From: Lineus longissimus
Taxonomy: Eukaryota; Nemertea; Pilidiophora; Heteronemertea; Lineidae
DNA length: 64,000 bases
NCBI RefSeq assembly: GCF_910592395.1
Contig: NC_088317.1
Coordinates: 14,384,001 to 14,448,000, forward strand
Direction of reading: 5' to 3'
Positions 13,230 to 25,800 of this stretch are shown here, one piece after another (position 1 is the first letter of the stretch; each line of letters starts with the position of its first letter). The notes beneath the pieces are model-generated. The model did no database searches. It was not told the origin of the DNA and was given only the letters and a program-made list of their open reading frames with translations. The position numbers and the translations under genes are program-made.

Positions 13230-14747
13230 TCATTTGTCGCCATTCTCCTGCTGTTTCCTTGAAACCAACCTAACGTGGAGTGCAACCAAATAAGTTGGTG
13301 AGATGACCACGGCCACTACGTAATATAGCACCGTGAACGACGTGTACTGTAACAGATAGCCCACGAATGGGCCGACACCGTCCCCTAGTACATTGGCAGC
13401 TTTCACGAGTGCGAACACCTTCGCAGCGGCGTCTTCGTGGCGGTTCTGTAGAAGCAAGTGGTACAAGTTCCCAAAGTAGACCTGAGCCAACGATAGTGCC
13501 ACACCACGGAAAGATATCTCGGGGACTACGGTCCACCAGACACTTGTTGTTAGAGGATAGGTTATTAATGAAAATGTAATCCATAGAAGTGTTCCAAGAA
13601 TGAATATCCAGAGGTTTTCCTTTGATAGAATTCTCACGGTCATAACGGCCACCAAGAGTTGGGCGCACGGGGCTATTCCGAGGATGACCCCAACTTGCCA
13701 TTGCTCCGCCTCGAGCACGTTAATGGAGCGATTCGGAGCGGTTGAAATGATCAAACTGCAACAGAGACTGACGAGAAAGATAGCTACCAGTAACTCGATA
13801 ACGAAAACGTCGGATAGCAAGTCTTTGTAACTGGCTTGTTTCCTACGTTTTAGATCCGCAGTTTTGATTGGCATACTTAAAGAATCGTCTAGGACATTCC
13901 CATTTTGAACTGGCAAAACAGAGGAATCCGACGCATTTTGGCCACCGTAGGATTTTACTTTCCCAACTATCAATTCCTTCTGTGGTGTTTTTTCCGTATT
14001 CTCTAGGTGGCCATTTGGTTTGATAAAAAGTCGAACGATACAGTCAACCAAAGCTAGCGCGGCGATCGACCCCATGGGTAAGGCAAGACCGAAATATTGA
14101 TATCCTATGCTACCAAGTATGAACGCAATAATGCCTGCTATTGGAGTTGTAAGGCCGTATGATTTTGATATAACCTTGCCACATTCCTTAGGGCCAAACA
14201 CGTCCGTTACCATGACCAAACCGCTCACGAAGATGATAACACAGGAAAATCCTTGGAAAGCACTTGCAATTGCTAGAACAATAACATTCGGAGCAAAGAG
14301 AAATCCTGTACTACTGATTAGCTCAAGAATAGCCCCGACTAAGAAAATCGAACGATGTCCGTAAGATGCGCACAAGTAGGCTACGAGCGGACTTGCCATA
14401 AATTCAGCCAGACCAGACACCCCTATAACAGCCCCTACACTGGATGTTGTCTCGATAACTACTGCATCATCAGCCAAACAAGCGGATGAATTCCCTTTTC
14501 GACAAAATCCGTTTAGGGTTTTATCAGATGTTAAATTCCCATCAATGTGCTGGTGGACCCGTGTATTGTTTGCCTCTCTTAGGCCTGAATAGGCACTGTA
14601 CCCGGAACAGTTACATCGGTCGAATAGTAATTCCCGAACAACGGCTGGCGTCAGAGAAATCTTGAGATATATCATCGAGGCATCGGTGAAAATTGCCAGG
14701 ACGAATGCAGTGCTGATGAGAGTCTTACTACTTCTAAAAGCATCCAT
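13230..14747 (-). CDS. SLC18-like vesicular amine transporter homologue, intronless, 505 aa
   Basis: Major-facilitator transporter resembling the vesicular monoamine/acetylcholine (SLC18) family, which loads transmitters into secretory vesicles by proton exchange. The single open frame has about 12 hydrophobic segments. TM1 carries an Asp (AIFTDASM). A large lumenal loop between TM1 and TM2 holds several N-glycosylation sequons (NCS, NNT, NLT, NSS). The ASPLVAYLCASYGHR turn, AFQGFSCVIIFVSGLVM, the GSIGYQYFG helix, EAEQWQVGVILG and VLGDGVGPFVGY sit where SLC18 proteins have similar segments. In my by-eye alignment the TM2 Lys and a late-TM Asp important in known VMATs are not conserved, so it may be an orphan subfamily. 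It has no introns, which is known for VAChT but would also fit a retrocopy. It is the left member of an inverted pair with 62559-64000. Confidence 0.88.
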   Translation of the reverse strand: MDAFRSSKTLISTAFVLAIFTDASMIYLKISLTPAVVRELLFDRCNCSGYSAYSGLREANNTRVHQHIDGNLTSDKTLNGFCRKGNSSACLADDAVVIETTSSVGAVIGVSGLAEFMASPLVAYLCASYGHRSIFLVGAILELISSTGFLFAPNVIVLAIASAFQGFSCVIIFVSGLVMVTDVFGPKECGKVISKSYGLTTPIAGIIAFILGSIGYQYFGLALPMGSIAALALVDCIVRLFIKPNGHLENTEKTPQKELIVGKVKSYGGQNASDSSVLPVQNGNVLDDSLSMPIKTADLKRRKQASYKDLLSDVFVIELLVAIFLVSLCCSLIISTAPNRSINVLEAEQWQVGVILGIAPCAQLLVAVMTVRILSKENLWIFILGTLLWITFSLITYPLTTSVWWTVVPEISFRGVALSLAQVYFGNLYHLLLQNRHEDAAAKVFALVKAANVLGDGVGPFVGYLLQYTSFTVLYYVVAVVISPTYLVALHVRLVSRKQQENGDK

Positions 14748-14804
14748 TTGAAAACAAGGCGCAGGGAGCTTCCGTTGAGTGAGAATGTCTCATTTTCAAT
14801 TCGA

Positions 14805-14832
14805 ATTTTATGGCGGGATCCGATCGCTTCCA
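14805..14832 (-). promoter_or_regulatory. Conserved upstream block with TATA-like ATAAAAT, copy 1
   Basis: Reading on the minus strand, GGAAGCGATCGGATCCCGCC is followed by ATAAAATT, about 60 bases before the ATG. The same block is retained almost unchanged before the second SLC18-like copy (62475-62502), although sequence between it and the start codon has diverged. This suggests a core promoter. Confidence 0.5.
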
Positions 14833-14934
14833 CCTGAGGCACTCACGGTATCAATGGAATATGGACAACAACCCACTTGGACAGCCCGTTCGTCGTGCTA
14901 AGTTGCAAGAATTCTGAATATACTGTAATGATTC

Positions 14935-15460
14935 TGTCGTTGAAGTATGGAGCAGCTTGGCAAACACTGAAAATGAATTCTGAGAGGCTGCCGTCTAGCA
15001 CCGTTGGGTTGGAAACAGTAGACAATGGCCTAAGGCCAGTGCACCTGCCACCAACTTCATAGTGTTGTGTGTCATACCATTGGAGTGTGTGACTGTAAAC
15101 ACGATTGTATTGTTCTTGCAATATATTGAAACAAGAGCATTTTTCATACAAACACGTTTAAAGTGGAATACAGGCTGTGCCACACCTCTGCAGAGCGGGT
15201 CAAGGTAAAAGAGGTCGGAGGTCGTTTAAGTATGAAGCAGTGTGGCCAAAAATAGAAAATGTATTCAGAAGCCGCCGTCTAGCGCCGTTGGGTTGGAAAC
15301 GGTGCGCAAAGGCCTAAGGCCAGTGCACCTGCCACCGAGCAACATAATGCTGTGCGTCATACCTTGGGAGTGTGTGACTGTAAACATGACTGTATTGTTC
15401 TTGCAATATATCAAAAACAAAAGCATTTTTCATACAACACGTTTAAAGTGGAATTCCGTG
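14935..15460. repeat. Tandem duplication upstream of SLC18-like copy 1
   Basis: Unit 1 (about 14935-15175) and unit 2 (about 15221-15460) both run from GTCGTTnAAGTATGnAGCAG through GGTTGGAAAC, CCTAAGGCCAGTGCACCTGC and CGTTTAAAGTGGAAT. The other arm has only one unit (about 62120-62390), closer in sequence to unit 2. The function is unknown; it lies where a distal promoter could be. Confidence 0.8.
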
Positions 15461-16765
15461 TGATGAAGGTGGACGATTAAAACTATGATTTGAACTTTTT
15501 TATTCGCCGTAACATGTCACTAAATACATGAACAATATCAGGTTAAAAGGCTTAATTTTACAGTTTATTGATTTCGATATTATCAACTTTCATTTGCACA
15601 GAAAGAAGTGTCACGGTGTTTTACTATACAGCATGACGACACCAACCGTGCCATAAATTACATACACGATCGTTTGCGAGGGTTGGCGTCTTGGCTTTAT
15701 AGCGCACGAGGAGGTAATACGGAAAAATCGCAAAATGTGTACACACAATAACGTGTTACTGAATGCATGGCCTCTTTTCGGAGCTACATGCAGAAAGAAA
15801 CAAATTGCCATCATATACAGCACGTGCACATGTTGTTGTTCAGAATTTGATACACGTACATTGTAAAAAACCGGCCATATGGACACATCAAGGGTTAACA
15901 AGATCTCGATTGATCTGCTCAGATCCCCATAAAAAATTGAGCACATAAGAATCATGTACATGCTTTGATGTGGTTATTGCAGAAGTCAAGATGATTTATC
16001 ACAGGTGACCATTGAAGAAGTAGAAAATGTCCCAATGAAAAAGTGTCCCGCCCTATCGTATTCTTATTGAGTACAAAGTATTATATATGGTGTTACAGAC
16101 TATGACCGTCAATGGCTACGATATCAAAGTGCACGTTTCCTTTGTTCCCCGGGCATTCTTTCCTTGGAAACGTATAATACAATCACCATTGATGATCAGT
16201 GAAAAAACCCGAACAAAACTAACTTTGTAACTGTGACCTGCATGTATTCTTGGAATGTGTCAATTTCTAAATACAATCATATACTTGTGATGCTTTTTCT
16301 GCTAATGTGACCTGATTTTGGCATGTATTTTTATCCCATTCTGATGGAACTGTGGTTGAGGCCTAAAACCCCCTGCCCGTCTGCCATCCTTTAGATTTAG
16401 GCTTTTGCACAAGCTATTTGGTGCAATGCAATACCTTAAACAAGTGTCGTCTGTATGCGTGCGTAAACTTTGTTTGCATTTTAGTTATACGGTTCATCAA
16501 AGTTTTTGTAATAACAACTTTTATTGTAAATTCGTGTTTTGAGTCGAAGCCTGACCCCAAAATGGTAAGCCTGCTAATATGCAATCTCATTGTCTGAAAT
16601 ATGTGATTGCATACGCGTATCAGAATTCGGCGCAAGTGATTTTTGGCCCGCGGTCTCTCAGCTTCTGCCGAACATCGCGCTGGAGCTGTACAAGCAGTAA
16701 CATGAACCCCGCCGCCTGCAGCCTATCGAGATGCGACCTTGTACATATTCACGGGATTGAACGGA

Positions 16766-16773
16766 TATAAAAG
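16766..16773 (+). promoter_or_regulatory. TATA box before the mosaic receptor's first exon
   Basis: TATAAAAG stands 46 bases before the ATG at 16820, which would place the transcript start near 16796 and give a very short leader. The ATG context is GACCATGG, close to the animal optimum. This supports the signal-peptide exon as a true first exon. Confidence 0.6.
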
Positions 16774-16819
16774 ACTATTTCTCTCCTTTGGTTTAAAATT
16801 CAAGTGAGAACTTTAGACC

Positions 16820-19800
16820 ATGGATGTCAACTTATATTTCGTGTATTTCGTTTTGTCGTGTTTTGGATTTAAGGCAACTTTCCAAGGTAGGAATCAATTT
16901 GATTCAACTTTATATAAGGCTTATAAGACAATGAATCAATTTCATCCAAATCATGCTTTTATCCGTTCTTGCGAACGATGCACAATTGACTTTTTCAAAC
17001 GACACTATTGTTTCCCTCTATTAACCGACACTATATCGGGTCATTGAGAAAAAAAAACCGACAGTCTTTTAACATTATGTATATCTAAGAGATGGACTCG
17101 CAGAAAGTTTATTAAATCTGCGCACATTTTGAATCTGCTAATTATATCAATATATCGTGTAAATTTCAGCACGGTAGTTGTAGTTTTGACATAAAGCCAT
17201 CTTACTACGTATACATACAATGACGCATCATTAATCAAATTCATAGTTTTATGCAAACTTTCGACGTCATTATAAGAACAAAATTATGAGCTACCCAAAG
17301 CTATTTTTTATTATCGCAACGCTCTCCTTTTCGAAGATATTGCTTGTATCATTATTGCTCCACGTACAGTTTTCATGCCGTTTCGAAGAAATTGCTTATA
17401 TCATTATTGCTCTACGTACAATTTTCATTCACTGATTGAAAATGTCCTTTTAAGGGTGTTTTTTGACAAATCAAGAACGATGGAATGTACTTATCGATAC
17501 AGGCCTACACGTTTCATGTGATGAACGAGTCAACGATTCTCTAACTAAATTTTTGATCAGATTTATCGAACTTGCCCTATTTCGGGAATTCGTAAAGCAA
17601 TTACCACGTTTTGCACACTGTCAAGGTTCTAAATGGGAAAATTTCCAATCATAAAGTTGAATAATTTCCGCATCACGTATAGACAAAGTATAGTTGATAT
17701 GCAGTTATCTGCTGTCTCATTGAAATTAACTGGAGGCGATAATTTTTTAACAAAACGATTGCATAGAATTAAAAAACAAACGCGCTATATTTTGCAGACA
17801 AATGACCCCTCTGGGACAAGAGTTTATTACTCTCCCAACCTAAAACAGTAATTACCATGTTATCATCCACCATGTTATCAATCAGCTCTGGTCGTAAATG
17901 CTCAGACGTTTATAATACTCCATTGCATGAAACAGAAGAGCAGAACGGCTTGGCTAATGATCATTTAGCAAAATCTATCTTACGATCTCTTGATAACAAC
18001 CGTCGCCAATATAACATTACTAGCATTATAGCATTATAACCGTGGCGCAGGCAGGTTCAAATGGGCTATATCTTGAATAGATTGAATTGCAATGAAAATC
18101 GAATGCAATATCAAAGGAGCAATATTGAAGAGACAAATTAAACAAACCATTTGTCCACAAACTCGGACCTAGCTGTGGCGTGATGTGTGCGTGCATAAAA
18201 AGTGTATCAATTGGTCCGATAGAGATGATGAGGCAATGTCAATATGCCTCGTTCCTTAGTCAGCAATATGCCCCTTTTTATACGGTGAAGAACGATAACT
18301 CAGATAGGCCTTCACATGTCGGCTTCCAAATGTCTCGGGCAAAGCACTTAGTCGACAGGCAAGCTAGAAGTTCAGCATCGTGAGCAGCTCCTTGATAAGG
18401 CCATGTCAGGTTCAGCGTGCCTCTTCAGAAACATCAAGTATTAAAAGCTGTGGTGAGCACATAAACAGACCATGGTCACCTTCATTTGAAAATTCCTTCA
18501 TAATCAAAGGCTAGCTCTGACTAAAACAGCACCCATAAACAATAGACCATCAATTTGACCCCAGCTCCTTACTGCGGGAAAACCCAAGTCCAGCAACCAA
18601 AGTACCAAAAATACATTTTTGTTTACATTTGAACCGCACACATGCTTTTGTTTACAATTTCTTTCCCCGCGAAATCGTGGATTGAAAATAACATTAACCT
18701 GGGTTCCGCAGGTCAGCAGGTTTCATCGGGTACTCTAGTTTCCCCCTACAACACAAATAACCTATATTTTAGTCAGGTTTGGCAACCCTTACGAGGAGCT
18801 ACAGACGGCAAAGTAGGCCTACGAAGGTCTCATGTTCAGCATTGACTTTAAAAAAAATCCCCCCGGCCGATTGATAAAACAACTATGATTCACGCGTTTC
18901 GCGTAAGTTATTTTACCGGAGGATTTTATGCCACGACATACTTTCGTACTTGGTCGTTTTACATGTTTTATAATCAGAAAAAAATCTTGATTATACCGAC
19001 CACTGTGAAATGACACGAGCCTTCAGGGTGCTGGACAGGCCTAAACCGACAACTATCCGCTGTCAGTACAAGACACGTAAGGCCGAAGTTACATAGACCT
19101 CATTCGTTCATTTCCCAGGACTCATTTTCCCCTTTTGCTTTCGTTCCCCTGTAAAAAGCACGGCCTTGTGGCGTGCATTCACCGAGGAATGAAAGAAAAA
19201 CCTGGAAAGTGACTCGTGGTAAATGAACGAATGAAGTCTATGTAACCTCGGCCTAATGGGACTTCAAAACAAGGACAATAATTGCGCAGGCAAAATTTTT
19301 AATTAAGTTTAATTTTTTTATCTCAGTGGTCTAAACCCTAACAAGAGCTGCGACATGAACTCTATGCACTTTTTAAATTAACGCAGACATTAGCGGTTCA
19401 TCTCCCGAATTTCATCGATGTGATATATTCAAGTGTGTGGCTTCTTGCTTTCGTTAAGTGTGATATTACAAGAACTGCGTCAATAAAAGCAACCCGTCTT
19501 GTTACGGCCACTCTGACTCCGTTTCGCGTGCATGCACATCGTAGCCGAGTGAATATTGCCACACAGTTATTATGAAATCTCACAGTCGGTAAATTATTGA
19601 AATAAAAAAGTGCCGCGCTTCATGAGATTTGAGATACAATGGAACCTCCCTAAGCGGACACCTCTATACTAAGGACACTGCATTTGGTCCCAACTTGGTC
19701 ATTAACATTGAATTCGACATCTGTAATCAGGACACCTCTCAGTTAAGGACAGCATTTGTCAGTCCAAAGGGTGTCACTCCCTATTAGAGAGGTTTAAATC

Positions 19801-22800
19801 CATGAAAGTGGCTTGTTTATTCAATTGTATACCAGTCTGTTCATCAGCGATGTTTAGCTGCATTTCGACTGCAGTCGAAATCAAATTGCTCCGCGATGTT
19901 ACTGAAGGACACTCGAGACATCTAATTGCATGTTGGATGTCATCGAAGAACAATATGGAATCTGCAGGCATCAATCCATCATTCAGAACAAATGGTTCTG
20001 AACTTTTAGCCGTTGTTGCACAATACTTGATTTGCATGCGTTTTGTCAAAATATCGACAAATGTAACCACTTTTGACTACTGGAGATCTCATTTAATAAC
20101 ATGGATACATGACAATGTCAACAATATACACTCGCGATTATTGTGAGTTTCTGGTTGAATATTTTTATAGATTCTGACAAGAACTTTGTAAAGATTTTAG
20201 ATAAAAGTCATGAAAATGTATACAATGAATAAAAAAAATACTGTATAACCCTCTTCGGACCAGGATTTTTCAACTATTACTCGCCATGTGTAGACCGTTA
20301 TTTTATTCCCAGCATACTCACCATGTGGACTTGTATTTTTGGGGACACCAATCCCAAATTTGTTTGTTTTCAATTTAAAGTTGAATGATTAAAACACCTG
20401 AGTGTGTGAGCTGAAGGCAAAATAAAATGTTACTGACGTTTTATTACCTTGCTAAGGGATTCGGTGTTCAGTTGGTGCTTTGGAGAAGGTGATTCGCCCT
20501 GGTCTAAAAATGTCAGTGTGTTCTACTGGACCGTGCTTTTTCGGTTTTTATTCATGTCATTCTAACTTGAGCGAAAAAAGTGCAATTATAAGCCTACTTG
20601 TACACACATATAATGTGCATTGATGCCTTTAATGCCCGAGAAAGGCGTGTACTATTGTTTTTTCCGTTTTTCAAACGGTATTTTAATGCCGGTGGATCCG
20701 GAGCGCTTATCGCAGTCTGACTGGTATCTTGAAGCACGTTGCAGTGCGGTGCAATATGGACAGTCGATCATATCTCACGCTTAAATTGGCCTCACTTGCT
20801 CGGCACTAAGTTGACGGAAATCTAGGTACTCGGACCTGTTAACTTGGTCGAGGTGCGCGTACGGAGATTCTCCCGCGTTGTCGCTGGTTGGACCATAATC
20901 CCCCAGCACTACCTCAGTAGGCCTACTAGCCGGATAGTCTTCCGTGTCGTATCGCCTTAAAGAATTGAGATCGCGCGCATCTTCGTAATCGGACTCCGCA
21001 GGACGGTGATCTTCTGAGCTCTCCGTTGTTACATCGCCCATATGGTCTAGACTATCCCTAAGGAATGTGCTGTTCTCGTAGATGTGAATTGGTCGATTCA
21101 CAGTGTTTGATTCAATGCAGGAATTGTTGTCGATTCTTTCGCAGGATTCAATTGTTGTCACACCCTGTATTGCAGCAGCATCGAAGTCTCTGTTGGAATC
21201 CTCTTTCATCCTACCAAAGTGAATGAATCCCTTTTTCCTGTAAAATAAGAGTAGTGATAATGAATTCCTACATCCCTATCTGTATCCTAACTACTTGTAC
21301 TAAAGACCAGCAGAACCATTCTGCGAAAGCACTCACTCGAAACGATATGCAAGACGCAAAATGCGAGTTAAGAGATTGAAAGTTGCGAGTTACGAGTTAA
21401 TACGAGTCATGCGAAATGCGAGTTCATACAAATCGTTATCTTTGGATAATCTGGTAATTCCAGCAGTTCCTAGTTCCTTAAAGGTAGTGTTCAGCGGGCC
21501 TATCACCCCAAACATCCGTAAGAGCACCGACATCAATGAAAGTACAGTAGAATCTCTCTTTTAAGGACATTTTGGGACTGACAAGTGCTGTCCTTAATAG
21601 AGAGGTGTCCTGATCAGAGAGGTTAAATTGAATGTAAATAACCAATCTGGGACCCATACTAGTATCGTCAATAGAGAGGGTGACCATAGTAGAGAGAAGT
21701 CCGCTAAGGGAGATCCCACTGTATTAAGAGCTTTATCTGGCATGCCCAACATATGAAATTAGACGCTGCTTGATTATGACGACTACTTCCTCTATTAAAC
21801 TGCTGCTTACTCTAGTAGCTGAGTGCAACTTCCATCGTTTCAGACACAACAAGATGTCTGAATTGATTCAAGGCTCAGCGAAGTAACAGGGAGTTTTTGC
21901 GAATTCCCCGAAACGCTTACATGAACGCCTATCCCATCGTTCAACACCCTGATAACTATATAATGTCGAACAATAGGATGGGCGTTTGCGTTGACGTTTC
22001 GGGGTTTGCTCTCGAACTATTATGATAGAAATGCAGCTTCTAAAAATCTATGAACATAATCAGGCTTACCACAGGCTTATTCCAATGATAACAGCAATGG
22101 CGATGATGATTACCAACACTATCAAACCAACAACGACACCGCTTCTCATACCTGGTGTATCGAAAAAGTAGACTTCAGTTAAAAGGGATTTCGCACGACC
22201 AACGTTTTAGCCTACTTTTGACGTTTCTCGGTAGGTGAAAATGTACCGTCTCATGATCATTTCCTGTTAAAAAGTCTGGCGGAAGTCAATATGTAGCTGG
22301 ATTCCGCCTGATAAACATGTTGACAAGAGGGCCCGAAATAGTGTTCCATTCAGAAACTCGCGTCAAGTGCTTTGACGTGTTTGATACAGACTGATGTCGC
22401 GGTATAGCCTCAAATTACGTCCAAAACCCTCGGCTCTACCTCGGATCTTTGGTCTGCACTTTCGGTCAACCCGAGCGGTCTTGATCAAACAACCAAGGAA
22501 CTCCAGCTCTGTATTAATTCCTTAATTGAGAAGGTGGCTAGATTTCACACTGGTGTTACGTTTCTGGCTTTATCATATGATATTCATTAAGTTTTATGAG
22601 ACAGTCAGCACGAGAAGCCAATACTTTTCAATAGAGGACACAGAAAGAGCCTTATCAATCTGTTTTCTAGCGTTCCCCGCCTACACAATGTGGGAATTCG
22701 TCAGAAACGGTAAAACTGAAATATTGCGCCCGCCTGAAACTCACCTGGTGCTTCGTCATCACCATGAGGAGCCTTGATTTTATTTATTTATTCGTGTAAA

Positions 22801-25800
22801 ATACATGTACAATATTTGATATAACATGACAAGACATTGGATTATGAACAAAATAAAACGTACATGCATTACACTGGTAACCATGTAGGTCGAGACCTAT
22901 TATATGGCACCAGATAATATGGGTTGTGTCGTCGGGGTGCCGGCGACATGCGCACTAAGTGGGCCGACAGTTTGCACAACGGCAGAAAGTGACGAAAGTG
23001 CACATGTCGTCGACATCCAAACGATCCAACCTGTCAAAATAATAAACATTAAGGGACGATTTAAAATGCATTTTTTTCAAATTATGTAATTGGACCGGGA
23101 GGCTGTTCCACAGCTTCGGTGTCCTCACCCAGTATGAGGCACCGAACGTCTCCGAGTGGAATCTCGGCTGCGCCAGTCGTAATCCGTCGCCCCTTACAGC
23201 CGGGGTTATATAAAAACGTGCATTAAAATCCAGGACATTATAATAAGAATCGTGCATAAAAACTAGATCCTTGATTTCCCGACGGTACGACAGGGGCAGC
23301 AGAGACAACGCTCGCAGACGCTCCACATATGGCATATCAGGGCTTAAAATGTGACGAGTCACCCTCCGCTGGACACGCTCTAAAGTTTCAAGATCACGTC
23401 GCACATGTGTGTCGAATACCACCGTACCATATTCAAGGCGACTACGCACAAGTGATTTATACAACATGATATTCAAATTAACGTCTGCAGTACGCCCGCA
23501 TACACGCCTGATCATACCCCACATTCTACTTGCACTGCTTGCAATACCATTGACATGAGATGACCATGACAGGTCCGAAGAAAAGACAATACCAAGATCC
23601 TTGAATTTATCAACCCGACACAATGCAAAACCATTGATATTGTAAAAGAAGTGTGTCGGATTTAACTTCCTAGTAACACTCATGACCATGCATTTGCTTG
23701 GGCTAAATGTCATGCCCCACCGTTTACTCCAAGCGTACAATTTATCAAGGTCGGTCTGAAGTAGCAGACAGTCGGTTACAGACTCTATCTCCCTACACAT
23801 TTTGGAATCATCAGCAAAAAGATCCATGGCAGTACCGTCACTAACGACCTCAGCAATATCATTTACGTACAATAAGAATAAAAGAGGGCCTAAAATTGAC
23901 CCTTGCGGCACACCAGACAGTACATCTAAAAGTGATGACTCCGAGCCATTAATCACAACTCTCTGCTTCCTATTTGTAAGATACGACGTTAACCAACTCA
24001 GAAGACGTCCACAGATTCCAAAGGAACGAATCTTATGTAATAAGAGGCAATGGGGAACGGAATCGAAAGCTTTAGCAAAATCCAAATCGGCTCTACCTCG
24101 GATCTTTGGTCTGCACTTTCGGTCAACCCGAGCGGTCTTGATCAAACAACCAAGGAACTCCAGCTCTGTATTAATTCCTTAATTGAGAAGGTGGCTAGAT
24201 TTCACACTGGTGTTACGTTTCTGGCTTTATCATATGATATTCATTAAGTTTTATGAGACAGTCAGCACGAGAAGCCAATACTTTTCAATAGAGGACACAG
24301 AAAGAGCCTTATCAATCTGTTTTCTAGCGTTCCCCGCCTACACAATGTGGGAATTCGTCAGAAACGGTAAAACTGAAATATTGCGCCCGCCTGAAACTCA
24401 CCTGGTGCTTCGTCATCACCATGAGGAGCCTTGATCAGGGGTGGTGTCACTGCAGTTGTCGGCCGAAGTGTTGTAGGAGCTGCAGTTGTCGGCCGAAGTG
24501 TTGTAGGAGCTGCAGTTGTCGGCCGAAGTGTTGTAGGAGCTGCAGTTGAGCCTGGCACGGGAACTGGAGAAGAAAAATATGTGAATTGGCATTGATTCTC
24601 TCACCAAACACCGCGATGGTGGTGCTAAAATGTTAGGCCAAAACCGAGGCGGCGGCAGCCGAGGTTAGGGGGACTAATTAAATGAGAGCTACACTCGATC
24701 GGTGTTTTGTGAACCAATACCGATATAGCGTGGTATCTATGTGTGTTCTAAAACACCTCTAACTTGATATATTTACGCAAAATCTACCGGCAAGTTTTAC
24801 CAAAGAGCTCTGTTTCAATTTTTTTTTTGTTTCATTGGAAAACTGTGCGAGAAGGCCAACACCAACCTGTCACCCCAATGTTCAGTTTCAGTTTTCCTGT
24901 CCAGATACTTGCTTGGAACACGACGGTCATTCGGTCTGTGTTGTACGTTACTGACTTCTGTGCACTATCTTCGCCGTAGAATATGTCCGTGACGTCACTT
25001 GTTATGAAAGACAGGTATTCAACATGGTTGTTCTGAAACATCTTGTTGTGGATGTAGACGGTGAAATTGGAGGGCGAGGTGAGGTTGACATAACACGTAA
25101 TACCATTTGTGTAATACTTGAAACTTTCCGGGTAAGTTGGTGAACGGATGAATTGTACGCCAGGTGTTAGAGCGTGAAGACTATTGGAGCAAATATTGAT
25201 GGTCGGTACTGAAAAATACAAAGAAAGTCATGGATAACTATAACTAGCTTGACTTTTCAAAGGACGGCCGCATCGAATTCACTCTGATGAAATTTCAATT
25301 AAATCTCACAGTCCACTGGTTGTCATGTTGGGATAGGTGGTTACTTCAGAAAAATACGTCATTTTGGGAACCTGTACAATAACTACTGAGCCGATTTTTT
25401 CAAAGTTTGGTTTTTCGTAATCTGATTTTGGGACCAAACACAATTTCAGGCTAGAGACATGCAAATCAAGTACAAAACAGACAAACAATCTGCGCTGGAG
25501 CCCTTTGACAAGTTTGGGACATCTGGACATGGGCCCCTACTTTTTTCTAAGTTGGTGTTTTTTTCAGCGAAGCTTTGACGTAATGCATTTATTTTTACAT
25601 TGTACGTTCTGTATCGTTTGCAAATTTGAAGAGATAGTCAGAAAAAAACCTGGATGTTGTCGAATTTCACAATGAATAAGCGGTACAGAGCGGAAATTGT
25701 CAAAATGAATGCACTACGTCTATGTATAGGAATACGCAAAAATCAAGGAAATGTGAAAAGCCTCTTGGGGATCCTAGACTTACCGACTTTAAAGAAATTG

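Larger units (their letters stand above)
13230..15990. repeat. Left arm of an inverted segmental duplication
   Basis: The SLC18-like gene and its upstream DNA match about 60690-64000 in reverse complement. Matching landmarks outside the gene include the promoter block, the CTAAGGCCAGTGCACCTGCC block, the stretch ACCAACCGTGCCATAAATTA / CATACACGATCGTTTGCGAG, and the 15770-15890 segment. The left arm has an extra tandem copy of about 240 bp. The right arm instead carries a transposon and about 300 bp of unique DNA. The duplication may extend beyond the window's right edge. Confidence 0.85.
16887..20780. other. Intron 1 of the mosaic gene, 3' flank of the SRCR gene
   Basis: This stretch contains a two-unit tandem repeat (17334-17440, CATTATTGCTCYACGTACA), a MITE (19081-19254) and a second MITE (19635-19797). 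A stretch at about 18440-18550 recurs at about 30705-30800. ORFs at 17463-18039 show no recognised domain. Possible poly(A) signals for the minus-strand gene (TTTATT on the plus strand) lie at 20440 and 20547. Confidence 0.5.

Noticed and set aside
17463-18039. Three adjacent short ORFs on the plus strand
   Set aside because: There is no recognised domain, no splice signals joining them in frame, and ordinary AT-rich composition.
22526-22777. 83-residue plus-strand ORF, repeated identically at 24183-24434
   Set aside because: It is the duplicated LINE target (intron plus the antisense of an exon end), not a gene family. The identity reflects the target duplication.
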